From Clostridiales bacterium (lineage in GTDB: Bacteria > Bacillota > Clostridia > Oscillospirales > Oscillospiraceae), in assembly GCA_022774865.1 (NCBI GenBank), contig JALFLH010000018.1:1-51911 (forward strand): 51,911 nt of DNA, in the 5' to 3' direction. The position numbers and the translations under genes are program-made. Numbering within the stretch: position 1 is the first letter of the stretch; each line of letters starts with the position of its first letter. The notes below the pieces were generated by a model. It was not told where the DNA came from, did no database searches, and was given only the letters and a program-made list of their open reading frames with translations. Shown one piece after another: positions 31,339-40,087 of this stretch.

Positions 31339-32952
31339 ATGGATCCCATCTATGTAACCGGACACCGGAACCCGGACACGGACTCCATCGTGGCGGCCAT
31401 GGCCTACGCCGCCCTGCGCAATTCACTGGGCGACCGGGAATATGAGGCCGCCTGTCTGGGGCACGTTTCCGATGAGACCCAGATTGTGCTGGACCGGTTC
31501 GGCTTCCAGCCCCCCAAACTGATCACCAGTATGCACACCCAGGTGAAGGATCTGGACTATGATACCCCGCCGGTGCTCAGCGCCGCGGTGACGGAGGATC
31601 GGGCCTGGAAGGTGCTGCAGGAGCAGAAGAATATCTCCGCCGTGCCGGTGGCCAATGAGGACGGCACCCTGTACGGGATGCTGTCCCGGGAGGACGTGGC
31701 CAGCTACAATATGCAGCTTGCCACCGCCGGCGTGCTGGAGGAGGTGCCGCTGTTCAATGTTCTGTCGGTGCTGGAGGGAAAAATCCTCAACGAGGCCGGC
31801 GAAACCACCGATGTGATCGCGGGCGAAGTGACCATTGCCCTGCCCCAGAGCCGGGAGAATCTGCTGTTCAACAAGAAGGAGAGCATTGTTTTCTGCGGCC
31901 ATCAGCCGGATATGATTCGCCGGGCGCTTGAGCTGAACGTCAACGCGCTGGTGCTGTGCCAGGCGGAGCTGGACGAGGAGCTGCGCAGCCTGCCCACCAC
32001 CACCTGCATCATCTCCACGCCCCACGACGCCTACCGGGCGGCCCGGCTGATCTTCCAGTCCGCCCCCATCAGCCGCATCTGCCGCACCCAGGATCTGGTT
32101 TGCTTCCATCTGGAGGATCGGGTGGACGAGGTGCGGGAGCAGGTGCTGAAGCACCGCGACCCCTGCTACCCCATTCTGGACGAGAACGAGAAGGTGGCGG
32201 GTGTGCTGACCCGGTATCATCTGCTGCGTCCCCGCCGGAAGCGGGTGGTGCTGGTGGATCACAACGAGGCGGCGCAGTCCGTGCCCGGGCTGGAGGAGGC
32301 GGAGATTCTGGAGATCATCGACCACCACCGTCTGGCGGATATTCAGACCACCAATCCCATCTATGTCCGCAACGAGCCGGTGGGTTCCACCAATACGATC
32401 ATCGCCAGTATGTTTCAGGACCGGGGACTGATGCCCTCGGAGAAGATGGCGGGCATGATGGCGGCGGCGATCATTTCCGACACCGTCATGTTCAAGTCCC
32501 CCACCTGTACCGCCCGGGATGTGCGCACCGCCGAGCGGATGGCGCGGATTGCCAATGTGTCGCTGGACGAGCTGGGCAAGGAGATTTTCTCCGCTTCCGT
32601 GGGCAACAAGACCGCCGAGGAACTGCTCTTCACCGACTACAAGGAATTCCATATCGCCGGACACGATCTGGCCGTGGCGCAGATCACCTGTGTGGACAGT
32701 CCCAGTATGCTCTCCCGCAAGGACGAGTTCCTGAAGCTGATGAAAAAGACCGCCAGAGAGCGGGGCTTTGATCTGGTGATTCTGATGCTGACGGACGTGC
32801 TGCTGGAAGGCACCCAGATTATCTACTTCGGCAATGATGAAACCATCCGGCAGGCGTTCAATGTGACGCCGAAGGACAACACCGTGTTCCTGCCCCGGGT
32901 CATGAGCCGGAAAAAGCAGGTCATTCCCATGCTGTCCGCCCTGTGGGGCTAA
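31339..32952 (+). CDS. ppaC: Family II Mn-dependent inorganic pyrophosphatase with CBS-DRTGG insert
   Basis: The 537-residue protein has an N-terminal DHH part with GHRNPDTDS (residues 8-16), then a regulatory insert of two CBS domains split by a DRTGG domain (about residues 65-300). The rest of the catalytic core follows with LVDHNEAAQ, IIDHHRLADI and a C-terminal DHHA2 domain with SRKKQV. CBS-type pyrophosphatases are controlled by adenine nucleotides and, in the DRTGG group, by diadenosine polyphosphates. It hydrolyses pyrophosphate made in biosynthesis. GAAGGAGG precedes ATG 31339. Confidence 0.94.
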   Translation: MDPIYVTGHRNPDTDSIVAAMAYAALRNSLGDREYEAACLGHVSDETQIVLDRFGFQPPKLITSMHTQVKDLDYDTPPVLSAAVTEDRAWKVLQEQKNISAVPVANEDGTLYGMLSREDVASYNMQLATAGVLEEVPLFNVLSVLEGKILNEAGETTDVIAGEVTIALPQSRENLLFNKKESIVFCGHQPDMIRRALELNVNALVLCQAELDEELRSLPTTTCIISTPHDAYRAARLIFQSAPISRICRTQDLVCFHLEDRVDEVREQVLKHRDPCYPILDENEKVAGVLTRYHLLRPRRKRVVLVDHNEAAQSVPGLEEAEILEIIDHHRLADIQTTNPIYVRNEPVGSTNTIIASMFQDRGLMPSEKMAGMMAAAIISDTVMFKSPTCTARDVRTAERMARIANVSLDELGKEIFSASVGNKTAEELLFTDYKEFHIAGHDLAVAQITCVDSPSMLSRKDEFLKLMKKTARERGFDLVILMLTDVLLEGTQIIYFGNDETIRQAFNVTPKDNTVFLPRVMSRKKQVIPMLSALWG

Positions 32953-33030
32953 GCCGGCAGAGCCGGCGGCGAATCGAGCACGGTGCCCGATTCGTTGCAA
33001 TTTTGCAGAATTATTATTTCGGAGGGAAAC

Positions 33031-33984
33031 ATGGGCTTTGAATCGCTTCTCGGCAACGAACGGCTGAAAGAAAACTTAACAGGCAGCCTGCGCCGGGGGC
33101 GGGTGTCCCATTTTTATCTGCTTTCCGGCCCGGAAGGCTCCGGAAAGCACACGCTGGCCAATCTGCTGGCCGCGGCGATCCTGTGCCGGGGAGACGACCG
33201 CCCCTGCGGCCGCTGCGAACCGTGCCGCAAGGTGCTGGATCACAGCCACCCGGACTTCATCACCGTGGACGACCCGGAGAAAAAGACCGTTCCCGTGGAT
33301 CTGATTCGAAAAGCGCGGGCGGACATCTATGTCCAGCCCAACGAGTCGGACTATAAAATCTACCTGTTTCCCCGGGCGCAGGATATGGGTCTGCCGGGAC
33401 AGAACGCCCTGCTGAAGGTGCTGGAGGAACCGCCCCAATACGGCGTGTTTCTTCTGCTCACGGACAACCCGGAAAAGCTGCTGCCCACCGTCCGTTCCCG
33501 GTGTGTGGAACTGGCGCTGACGGCGCTTCCCGATCAGACCTTACGCGAGGCGCTTCGCCGGGATTTCCCGGATGCCGTCCCGGCGGATATCGAGGGTGCC
33601 ATAACCCGCAGCGGGGGCTATCTGGGTCAGGCGAAGAAGCTGCTGGAATCCGGCAGCGCCCTGCCGCCCCAGACGGAGGCATTCCTGAAAAGCTACGCCG
33701 CCCGGGATGATCTGGGGCTGGTGCAGGTGCTCTCGCCCATGGAAAAATGGAAGCGGGAGCAGCTCGCGGAAATTCTGGGAAGCTGGCTGGAGCTGACGGA
33801 GCAGGCGCTGGCCTGCCGTTCCGGCCTCCCTGCCCCGTCCGCGCAGGCGCGCGCCATCAGCGCGGGACGCAGCGGCCGGGAACTGGCAGACGGGGTGAAC
33901 TGCCTGAAAAAAGCGCTGGCCTGCCTCCAAAGCAACGTCTCCCCTGCCGCCGTGTGCGGCTGGCTGGCATGGGCGCTGCGCTGA
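33031..33984 (+). CDS. holB: DNA polymerase III subunit delta prime
   Basis: The 317-residue protein is part of the clamp loader. It has an AAA+ domain with GPEGSGKHTLANLLAAAI, a zinc motif CGRCEPCRKVLDHSHPD, QDMGLPGQNALLKVLEEPP and the SRC sensor (VRSRCVEL). GGAGGG lies six bases before ATG 33031. It is next to ricT, the standard Firmicutes order (holB-yaaT). Confidence 0.93.
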   Translation: MGFESLLGNERLKENLTGSLRRGRVSHFYLLSGPEGSGKHTLANLLAAAILCRGDDRPCGRCEPCRKVLDHSHPDFITVDDPEKKTVPVDLIRKARADIYVQPNESDYKIYLFPRAQDMGLPGQNALLKVLEEPPQYGVFLLLTDNPEKLLPTVRSRCVELALTALPDQTLREALRRDFPDAVPADIEGAITRSGGYLGQAKKLLESGSALPPQTEAFLKSYAARDDLGLVQVLSPMEKWKREQLAEILGSWLELTEQALACRSGLPAPSAQARAISAGRSGRELADGVNCLKKALACLQSNVSPAAVCGWLAWALR

Positions 33985-34034
33985 ACACAAAATTTTGCGG
34001 CGTATGATCCGCTCACAATACAAGGAGAAAACCC

Positions 34035-35291
34035 ATGGAAGAAGAAATTAAGACCGTCCAGGAGGAGAACCAGACCGTTGAGGTAGTGGATATTCAGTTC
34101 CGCCCCGGGCAGAAGGTCTATTATTTTGATCCCGCCGGACAGACCTTTCAGGCGGGCGATCATGTCATTATCGATACCGCCCGGGGCCCGGAATTCGGCT
34201 ACTGCGCCGGGGGAAACCACACCATCGCGGCCAAAGATGTGGTGACACCGCTGCGCAGCGTGCTGCGGCTTGCCACGGCCGAGGACGAGAAAACCCTCGC
34301 CCGAAACCGGTCGGAGGAAAAACGCGCCTTTGAGATCTGCCAGCAGAAAATTGCCGCGCATGGGCTGGATATGCAGCTTGTATCCGCCGAATATGCCTTT
34401 GACGGCAGCAAGATCCTGTTTTTCTTCACCGCCGACGAGCGGGTGGATTTCCGGGAGCTGGTGAAAAATCTGGCCTCTGTTTTCCACACCCGCATTGAAC
34501 TGCGCCAGATCGGCGTCCGGGATAAGGCCAAAATGGTGGGGGGGCTGGGCATCTGCGGGCGGCCTTTCTGCTGCGCCAGTTTTCTGGACGATTTTCAGCC
34601 TGTGTCCATCAAGATGGCCAAGACCCAGAATCTGAGCCTGAACCCCACCAAGATTTCCGGCACCTGCGGACGGCTGATGTGCTGCCTGAAATACGAGCAG
34701 GAGGCCTATGAGGATCTGCTGCGTACCGCGCCCAAGACCGAGTCCTTCGTGGATACCCCGGAGGGTCGGGGCACCGTGGTGGAGGTTGACCTGCTGCGCC
34801 AACGGGTGAAGGTGCGCATGGAGGATGCACCCGACACCATTTCCGTTTTCCAAAACAGCGACATTGCCGTGCTGCGGAACGGAAAGGCCAGAAAGAATGA
34901 CCCGCCCATCCCTTCCGATCTGGCGCCCATTTCCGGCAGCGGAAAGCGCGCCCATAAGGAGGCGGAGGAGGAGCCGGTGCATCTGGAGGCAATCCGATTC
35001 CGGTACTCCACCGAGACGGTGGCGGATGATACGGAGCAGCCGGCGGAAAGTACCGCCCCGGCGGAGCAGCCGAAGGAGTCCCGCCCCGTCCGGCCCCGGG
35101 GCCGCCGCAGGGGCAACGCCGAGGGTGGAAAGCAGGAGCAGCCTGGAGAAAAAAAGGAAACCGCAGACCGGCCGGAAACGGGTGAGACCGCCCAGCCGGC
35201 GGAGGGCGGAACGCAGACAAAAAGACCGCGCCGTCGCAACGGCTATCGCCGCAGCCGCCGTCCCGGCGGCGCCGGACAGGCGGAACATTGA
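34035..35291 (+). CDS. ricT: RicT / YaaT (PSP1-domain) protein with long charged tail
   Basis: The 418-residue protein carries a PSP1 domain with EEKRAFEICQQKIAAHGLDM, FFFTADERVDFRELVKNLAS and the Cys motifs GICGRPFCC and GTCGRLMCCLKYE. In Bacillus RicT works with RicA and RicF to guide RNase Y and supports sporulation and competence. The last 130 residues (from about 290) are not part of the family core: they are rich in E, P, R, G and Q, ending in basic runs such as RPRRRNGYRRSRRPGG. The tail could bind RNA. GGAGAAAA is the ribosome binding site, 50 bp after holB. Confidence 0.93.
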   Translation: MEEEIKTVQEENQTVEVVDIQFRPGQKVYYFDPAGQTFQAGDHVIIDTARGPEFGYCAGGNHTIAAKDVVTPLRSVLRLATAEDEKTLARNRSEEKRAFEICQQKIAAHGLDMQLVSAEYAFDGSKILFFFTADERVDFRELVKNLASVFHTRIELRQIGVRDKAKMVGGLGICGRPFCCASFLDDFQPVSIKMAKTQNLSLNPTKISGTCGRLMCCLKYEQEAYEDLLRTAPKTESFVDTPEGRGTVVEVDLLRQRVKVRMEDAPDTISVFQNSDIAVLRNGKARKNDPPIPSDLAPISGSGKRAHKEAEEEPVHLEAIRFRYSTETVADDTEQPAESTAPAEQPKESRPVRPRGRRRGNAEGGKQEQPGEKKETADRPETGETAQPAEGGTQTKRPRRRNGYRRSRRPGGAGQAEH

Positions 35292-35323
35292 GCCGCGCCG
35301 GTTTCCCTTAATATTTTCTTATA

Positions 35324-35352
35324 TTGACGGGGCAGGGCGAACAGGCTAGAAT
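35324..35352 (+). promoter_or_regulatory. Promoter of the LTA synthase-type gene
   Basis: TTGACG (35324-35329) and TAGAAT (35347-35352), 17-bp spacer. Confidence 0.75.
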
Positions 35353-35418
35353 TGAGACAGCAATGTGTTGAAACCCTGCTTTGAGCGGCAAATGCCACAG
35401 GATTTTGGAGGCGCTTCC

Positions 35419-37839
35419 ATGGATAATCAAAGAAATAACCGATATGATGAGGGCACGGACAACCGGAGAACCGGTGCGCAGCCCCACAGATCCGCCGCCC
35501 AGCCGGGCGCGTATTCGGAAACCCGCAGACGGCCGGTTTCATCCGGCGCGAATGGGGAGATCCGCAGACGCCCTGCCCAGCCGGACCCGTACGCGGAGAA
35601 CCGGAGACGTTCCGCCGCACCGGGGGAAAGTTCGGAAGCCCGCAGACGCCCGGCGGAATCCGGAATGAATGGAGAAACCCGCAGGCGCACCGCCCCCTCC
35701 GGTACGCGACCGGAGGGGCAAAGACACCGTCCGGACAGCGGCGCATACCCGGAGCACCGGCGCGCGGCCGGCACCCCGGACACGCGGAGAAGAACCTCCG
35801 GCCGCCGGAGAAGAAAGCCCGCGAGAAAGCATTATTACGTGCCGGGCTGGCTGTTTGTGGCGGTCATCGCGGTGGCGGATGAGCTGATTCTGCACTTCTG
35901 GACGGCAACGGACTTTGTGTTCGGCCGTTTTCTGGCTGTGCTTATTTTCGCGCTGGCCTTTGGCAGTCTGCTTTCGTTTGTCACAGCCCTGTTCCCACCG
36001 AAGGGACAGAAGCGCTGCGCCGTGACCATCACGGCGGTTCTGGCGGTGCTCTATCTGCTGGAATACTTCCTGACCGACGCTTATCAGACATTTATGTCCT
36101 TTGGCACCATTTTTGCGGGCGCGGGCGGCGTGGCCAAGGATTACTTCACGCTGGTTATGACCATGCTGCTGAAGAACCTGTGGCGGATTGCCCTGATTTT
36201 CCTCCCGGTTGTTCTGTTTGGTCTGTATGGCAGATGCAGAAAGGTTCAGTGGAATCTGCGGAGCTGTCTGGGCGCCGGGGCGCTGACGCTGTATCTGCTG
36301 GGCTTCTGTATGGTGCAGTGGGTCGGCATTGACGCGGCGAATTTCAGCAGCGCCTATAACTTTGACAGCGCCGTCCGCTCCTTCGGCCTGAATGTGGGAT
36401 TGGCGCTGGATGCGGTGAAGAGCAATTCCACGGAGGACAACCCGGGCTTTGTCCACTCTCCCGACCAGCAGGGTCAGGAATCCAGGCCCCAGCAGGGCGG
36501 TGATCCTACGTCGGAATCCACCGCCGAAACCAGACCGGAAATCCCCACCGGCCCCAATGTGCTGCCGCTGGACTTCACCGCGCTGGCCAATCAGGAGTCG
36601 AATTCCGCCGTCGCCTCCATTCACAGCTATGTGGCGGGGCTGATCCCTTCCCAGAAAAATGCCTACACCGGGCTGTTCAAGGGAAAGAATCTGATCCTGA
36701 TTACGGCGGAGGCTTTTTCCGCGGAGGCGATTGACAAGGATCTGACGCCCACGCTGTACCGTCTGGCCAATGAGGGCATCAAATTTACGGATTACTATCA
36801 ACCCGCGTGGGGTGCCAGCACCATTGGCGGCGAATACTCCAACATTGTGGGTCTGATGCCCACCACCGGCGCCGAGTGTATGAAGGAAGCCGTACAGCAG
36901 GATCTGTTTATGACCATGGGCAGCCGCCTGCGGGACCTGGGCTACTATTCCATTGCCTATCACAACCACGACTATACCTATTACGGCCGGGATCAAACCC
37001 ATACCCACATTGGCTATGACCAGTTCATCGGCCGGGGCAACGGCATGGAGAATTATCTGACAAAAGCCTGGCCCGAAAGCGATCTGGAGATGATGCAGTA
37101 CACGGTTCCTCAGTATATCGACCATCAACCCTTCAGCATCTACTATATGACGGTCAGCGGTCACGCGCTTTACAGCCGCAAGGGCAACTCCATGTCTGCC
37201 AAGAACTATGACAAGGTCAAGGATCTGTCCTGTTCCGAGACGGTGAAATGCTACCTCGCCAGCCAGCTTGAGCTGGAGTACGCCATGGAGAGCCTGGTCA
37301 GCCAGTTGGAGGCGGCGGGAATTGCCGATGATACCGTCATTGTGATGACCGCAGATCACTACCCCTACGGTTTGGAGAAGAGCAGCACCTGGGGCAACTC
37401 CCAGGATTACCTGTCCGAGCTGTTCGGGAAGGAGAGCAACACCTGCTTTGTGCGGGATCATTCCGCGCTGATTATCTGGAGCGGCTGCCTGGAAGGGAAA
37501 AACATCCAGGTGGATACGCCGGTGTTCAGTCTGGACATTCTGCCTACGCTGTCCAATCTGTTTGGCGTGGACTATGATTCCCGTCTGCTGCCCGGCCGGG
37601 ACGTATTCTCCGAAAAGCAGCCGCTGGTGTTCTGGCCCAACAAGAGCTGGAAAACCGACAAGGGAACCTACAATGCCTCCAAGGGCACCTTTACCCCGGC
37701 GGAGGGCGTGGAGGTGGACGACGATTATGTGGGATATATCACGTCTCTTGTGAAGAACAAGATCACCTACTGTAGCTCCGTGGCCAAGACGGACTATTTC
37801 AACTATCTGGTTGAACCGATGAAAAACGGCGTCGGCTGA
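35419..37839 (+). CDS. LTA synthase family protein (sulfatase fold) with repetitive N-terminus
   Basis: The 806-residue protein adds an unusual cytoplasmic N-terminus of about 145 residues, Arg-rich and repetitive, to about five membrane helices (residues 148-310) and an outer sulfatase-type domain. Family motifs are LILITAEAFSAEAID, the catalytic threonine T468 in WGASTIGGEYSNIVG, a His/Asp set in YHNHDYTYYGRDQTH and MTADHYPYGL, and SLDILPTLSNLFG. Such enzymes move glycerol phosphate from phosphatidylglycerol onto a glycolipid or onto other acceptors. ATG 35419 has GGAGG eight bases upstream. It stands alone between a promoter and a terminator. Confidence 0.9.
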   Translation: MDNQRNNRYDEGTDNRRTGAQPHRSAAQPGAYSETRRRPVSSGANGEIRRRPAQPDPYAENRRRSAAPGESSEARRRPAESGMNGETRRRTAPSGTRPEGQRHRPDSGAYPEHRRAAGTPDTRRRTSGRRRRKPARKHYYVPGWLFVAVIAVADELILHFWTATDFVFGRFLAVLIFALAFGSLLSFVTALFPPKGQKRCAVTITAVLAVLYLLEYFLTDAYQTFMSFGTIFAGAGGVAKDYFTLVMTMLLKNLWRIALIFLPVVLFGLYGRCRKVQWNLRSCLGAGALTLYLLGFCMVQWVGIDAANFSSAYNFDSAVRSFGLNVGLALDAVKSNSTEDNPGFVHSPDQQGQESRPQQGGDPTSESTAETRPEIPTGPNVLPLDFTALANQESNSAVASIHSYVAGLIPSQKNAYTGLFKGKNLILITAEAFSAEAIDKDLTPTLYRLANEGIKFTDYYQPAWGASTIGGEYSNIVGLMPTTGAECMKEAVQQDLFMTMGSRLRDLGYYSIAYHNHDYTYYGRDQTHTHIGYDQFIGRGNGMENYLTKAWPESDLEMMQYTVPQYIDHQPFSIYYMTVSGHALYSRKGNSMSAKNYDKVKDLSCSETVKCYLASQLELEYAMESLVSQLEAAGIADDTVIVMTADHYPYGLEKSSTWGNSQDYLSELFGKESNTCFVRDHSALIIWSGCLEGKNIQVDTPVFSLDILPTLSNLFGVDYDSRLLPGRDVFSEKQPLVFWPNKSWKTDKGTYNASKGTFTPAEGVEVDDDYVGYITSLVKNKITYCSSVAKTDYFNYLVEPMKNGVG
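35506..35778 (+). repeat. 39-bp coding tandem repeat (13 residues, seven units)
   Basis: In the LTA synthase-type protein RRR triplets stand at residues 36, 49, 62, 75 and 88, with degenerate units at 101 (QRHR) and 114 (HRR). The period is exactly 13 residues. The unit is roughly G-x-(Y/N)-x-E-x-R-R-R-x-A-x-x. Confidence 0.85.
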
Positions 37840-37853
37840 CGCACAACAGACGC

Positions 37854-37880
37854 GCCCCCTGTGCATACAGCACAGGGGGC
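37854..37880. terminator. Terminator between convergent genes
   Basis: GCCCCCTGTG (37854-37863) pairs with CACAGGGGGC (37871-37880), a strong stem; GATGTTTATA follows on the plus strand. The minus-strand gene ends 15 bp away. Confidence 0.7.
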
Positions 37881-37894
37881 GATGTTTATAGAAT

Positions 37895-38935
37895 TCAGCC
37901 GCCGTCATTCATGGTGCTGATGGGGCGGATGACGCTGTAGTCGTTAAACCGGGTGTCATTGGTGGTGGCTAGAAACACCAGATTGATGGCGGGGTCGGCC
38001 ACCTGCGTGGTGGCGGCGATGGCTGCGGCGTTCTTGGCGCTCACATTCTCCAGATACAGCCGGCTTCGCCCCTCCGGCAGCACGAAGCTGGAATCCGATG
38101 AAAGGAAGGAAACAGCAAAGCTGTCCGTGGAGCAGGTGGAAACCAGATTGGCGGCAGCCTTGACAATGGCCTCCGTCCGGTCGCCGCTGAATTTCACGCT
38201 GTTGGTATTGGGGAAGCGGAATTCGGAGAACACCACCTCATCAAAGCCCAGCTCCTTCAGCTCCACCGCGATCTGGGCCAGCCAGTTCTGGGTGGCGGCG
38301 CTGGTGGGATTGAACCAGTAGCATTTCTGGTCGTCGCTCCAGAGATAGCCCTTTTTCGACATGGGCAGACCGGCGCTGGTGTGGGAATTGCTGATCAGAA
38401 AATAGCTCCGGTCGCGGAACGCCGGGACGACGGCAATGGCGTACAGGTTCCGGCTGGTGATGTCGGTGATCAGGCTGTCCACCGCATGGGTGTCCAGCTT
38501 GGTGGAAAGGGTGGCGTCGGGCAGCTCGGAGGTGTAGAAGAAGGAACCCCAGATGTTCTTCAGCTCCACCATGACAGCGGTGCCCGCCGGCAGGGTGGCG
38601 ACGGCGTCCCGCGCCCCGCTCAGATCGTCGATCAGCGTGTCCGTGTCAATGTAGTAGCCGGTGATGGGGGTCAGGGCTGTGCTGGTGTTGATGGTGTCGG
38701 AGCCTTCGTTGATGTAGATGGGGATGGTTTCTTCGGCAGAAGGGGGCTTGGCCACCTGTCCGGCGCCGGGGTCGGCAGGATTAAAGTTCAGCGTGGCGCC
38801 GTCGCTGGAGTAGGTCACGTACCGTTCCAGCCAGATGACCCAGCAGAACCAGACCAGAACGGCGGTCAGCGCCAAAATCAGGACGAGGATGCCGGCGCGC
38901 TGCCATCTTCGTTTTGCGGTATAGGTCAGTTTCAT
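37895..38935 (-). CDS. DUF4015 putative glycoside hydrolase, membrane-anchored
   Basis: The 346-residue protein has one N-terminal membrane helix (about residues 13-35, AGILVLILALTAVLVWFCWVI) and an outer TIM-barrel-like domain of the DUF4015 type: VMVELKNIWGSFFYTS, LYAIAVVPAFRDR, WFNPTSAATQNWLAQIAVEL and GFDEVVFSEFRFP. Family members are annotated as putative glycoside hydrolases but lack proven substrates. ATG 38935 overlaps the prmA stop by four bases, so it is translated with prmA. Confidence 0.8.
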   Translation of the reverse strand: MKLTYTAKRRWQRAGILVLILALTAVLVWFCWVIWLERYVTYSSDGATLNFNPADPGAGQVAKPPSAEETIPIYINEGSDTINTSTALTPITGYYIDTDTLIDDLSGARDAVATLPAGTAVMVELKNIWGSFFYTSELPDATLSTKLDTHAVDSLITDITSRNLYAIAVVPAFRDRSYFLISNSHTSAGLPMSKKGYLWSDDQKCYWFNPTSAATQNWLAQIAVELKELGFDEVVFSEFRFPNTNSVKFSGDRTEAIVKAAANLVSTCSTDSFAVSFLSSDSSFVLPEGRSRLYLENVSAKNAAAIAATTQVADPAINLVFLATTNDTRFNDYSVIRPISTMNDGG

Positions 38936-39870
38936 GAGATACTCCTTTTTGCGGTGACGCAGCGCCAATCCTCCCGGGCGTAGCGGGCGTCGACGGTCAA
39001 CCCGGCCCGTTCCAGCGCGGCGGTGACATCGTCCAGCCGGGTGTCCAGAATGCCGGAGCAGATCAGGGTGCTGTCCACCGTGAGGAACCGGGGCAGCACG
39101 GGGGCCAGACCGATAATCACGTCCGCGACGATGTTCACGAGGACAAGATCGTATTCCTTTTGGGAAAGGGCGTCCATCAGCGCCGCATCTTTGGTGACAT
39201 CGCCGGTGCAGGCGGTGAACGCCGGGACGGCAAAGCCATTGTAGGCGGCGTTTTCCCGGGCAATGGATTCGGCTTTGGGGTCGATATCCACGCCCACGGC
39301 GGATGCCGCGCCCAGACGAAGGGCGGTGATGGAGAGAATGCCGCTGCCGCTGCCCAGATCCAGGCAGCGCCAGCCCGGCTGAACCAGCTTCTCCATGGCC
39401 TCCATGACCATTTGGGTGGAAGCGTGGGCGCCGGTGCCGAAGGTCAGACCCGGGTCGAGAATGACGGGAAGCCGGCCGTGGGTATCCGCAGCATTCCAAC
39501 AGGGTACGACAATCAGATTTTGCCCCACCTCCACGGCGGGGTAGTTGTCCTTCCAGCCTTCTTCCCAGTCGGTATCCGGAAGGGACTGAACGGTCATGGA
39601 CAGCCCCAGCTTTGCCGCGGTGTCCTCAAGCCGGGCGTGTCCGGCGCGGTCGGTGTCCTCCAGATAGAGCTTGATGCGGGACAGCCCCTGAAGCTGCTGC
39701 TGAAGTTCCTCGTCGATGTAGTCCCAGCAGGCCCGGTTCTCCTCCAGAAAGGATTCAAATTCCGCCTGATCCTCGATTACCAGCTCGGAAAAACCCGCGG
39801 CGGTGAGGGCGGCTGCCACATCCTCGATGGAGCCGGAGTCGGTGTTGATGGTATATTCAAGCCATGCCAT
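38932..39870 (-). CDS. prmA: Ribosomal protein L11 methyltransferase
   Basis: The 312-residue S-adenosylmethionine-dependent enzyme methylates L11. An N-terminal substrate-binding domain leads to WKDNYPAVEVG, LDPGLTFGTGAHASTQ, the SAM motif LDLGSGSGILSITALRLGA, VDIDPKA and NIVADVI. The start at 39870 was chosen because GGAGGAAAAAG lies upstream and the family begins with MxWLE; further ATGs upstream are within the promoter. Confidence 0.94.
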   Translation of the reverse strand: MAWLEYTINTDSGSIEDVAAALTAAGFSELVIEDQAEFESFLEENRACWDYIDEELQQQLQGLSRIKLYLEDTDRAGHARLEDTAAKLGLSMTVQSLPDTDWEEGWKDNYPAVEVGQNLIVVPCWNAADTHGRLPVILDPGLTFGTGAHASTQMVMEAMEKLVQPGWRCLDLGSGSGILSITALRLGAASAVGVDIDPKAESIARENAAYNGFAVPAFTACTGDVTKDAALMDALSQKEYDLVLVNIVADVIIGLAPVLPRFLTVDSTLICSGILDTRLDDVTAALERAGLTVDARYAREDWRCVTAKRSIS

Positions 39871-39906
39871 GGCTTTTTCCTCCTGTGTCATGCCGATATT
39901 TTCTAC

Positions 39907-39935
39907 ATTGTACCGCACAAACGGGAAAATAACAA
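39907..39935 (-). promoter_or_regulatory. Promoter of prmA
   Basis: On the minus strand TTGTTA (39930-39935) and TACAAT (39907-39912) have a 17-bp spacer. The rest of the AT-rich gap to 40087 has a TATAAT on the plus strand at 39989 without a good -35. Confidence 0.7.
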
Positions 39936-40087
39936 CCGGGAAAGTCTTAAATTTTTGTGTCCTACTATCTATTTGGCCAAAAGTAGTATATAATATGGAG
40001 TAATACTGAATTGGGAATGCCTGTGAATTGGAGATTTCTGACAAGACGGAACTCACAATATATCCATAGGTACCTGAAGGAGATCAT

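Noticed and set aside
35419..35800. CRISPR-like spacing from the 39-bp repeat
   Set aside because: Units are in frame, diverged at the DNA level and encode a periodic Arg-rich peptide, with no constant repeat and variable spacers.
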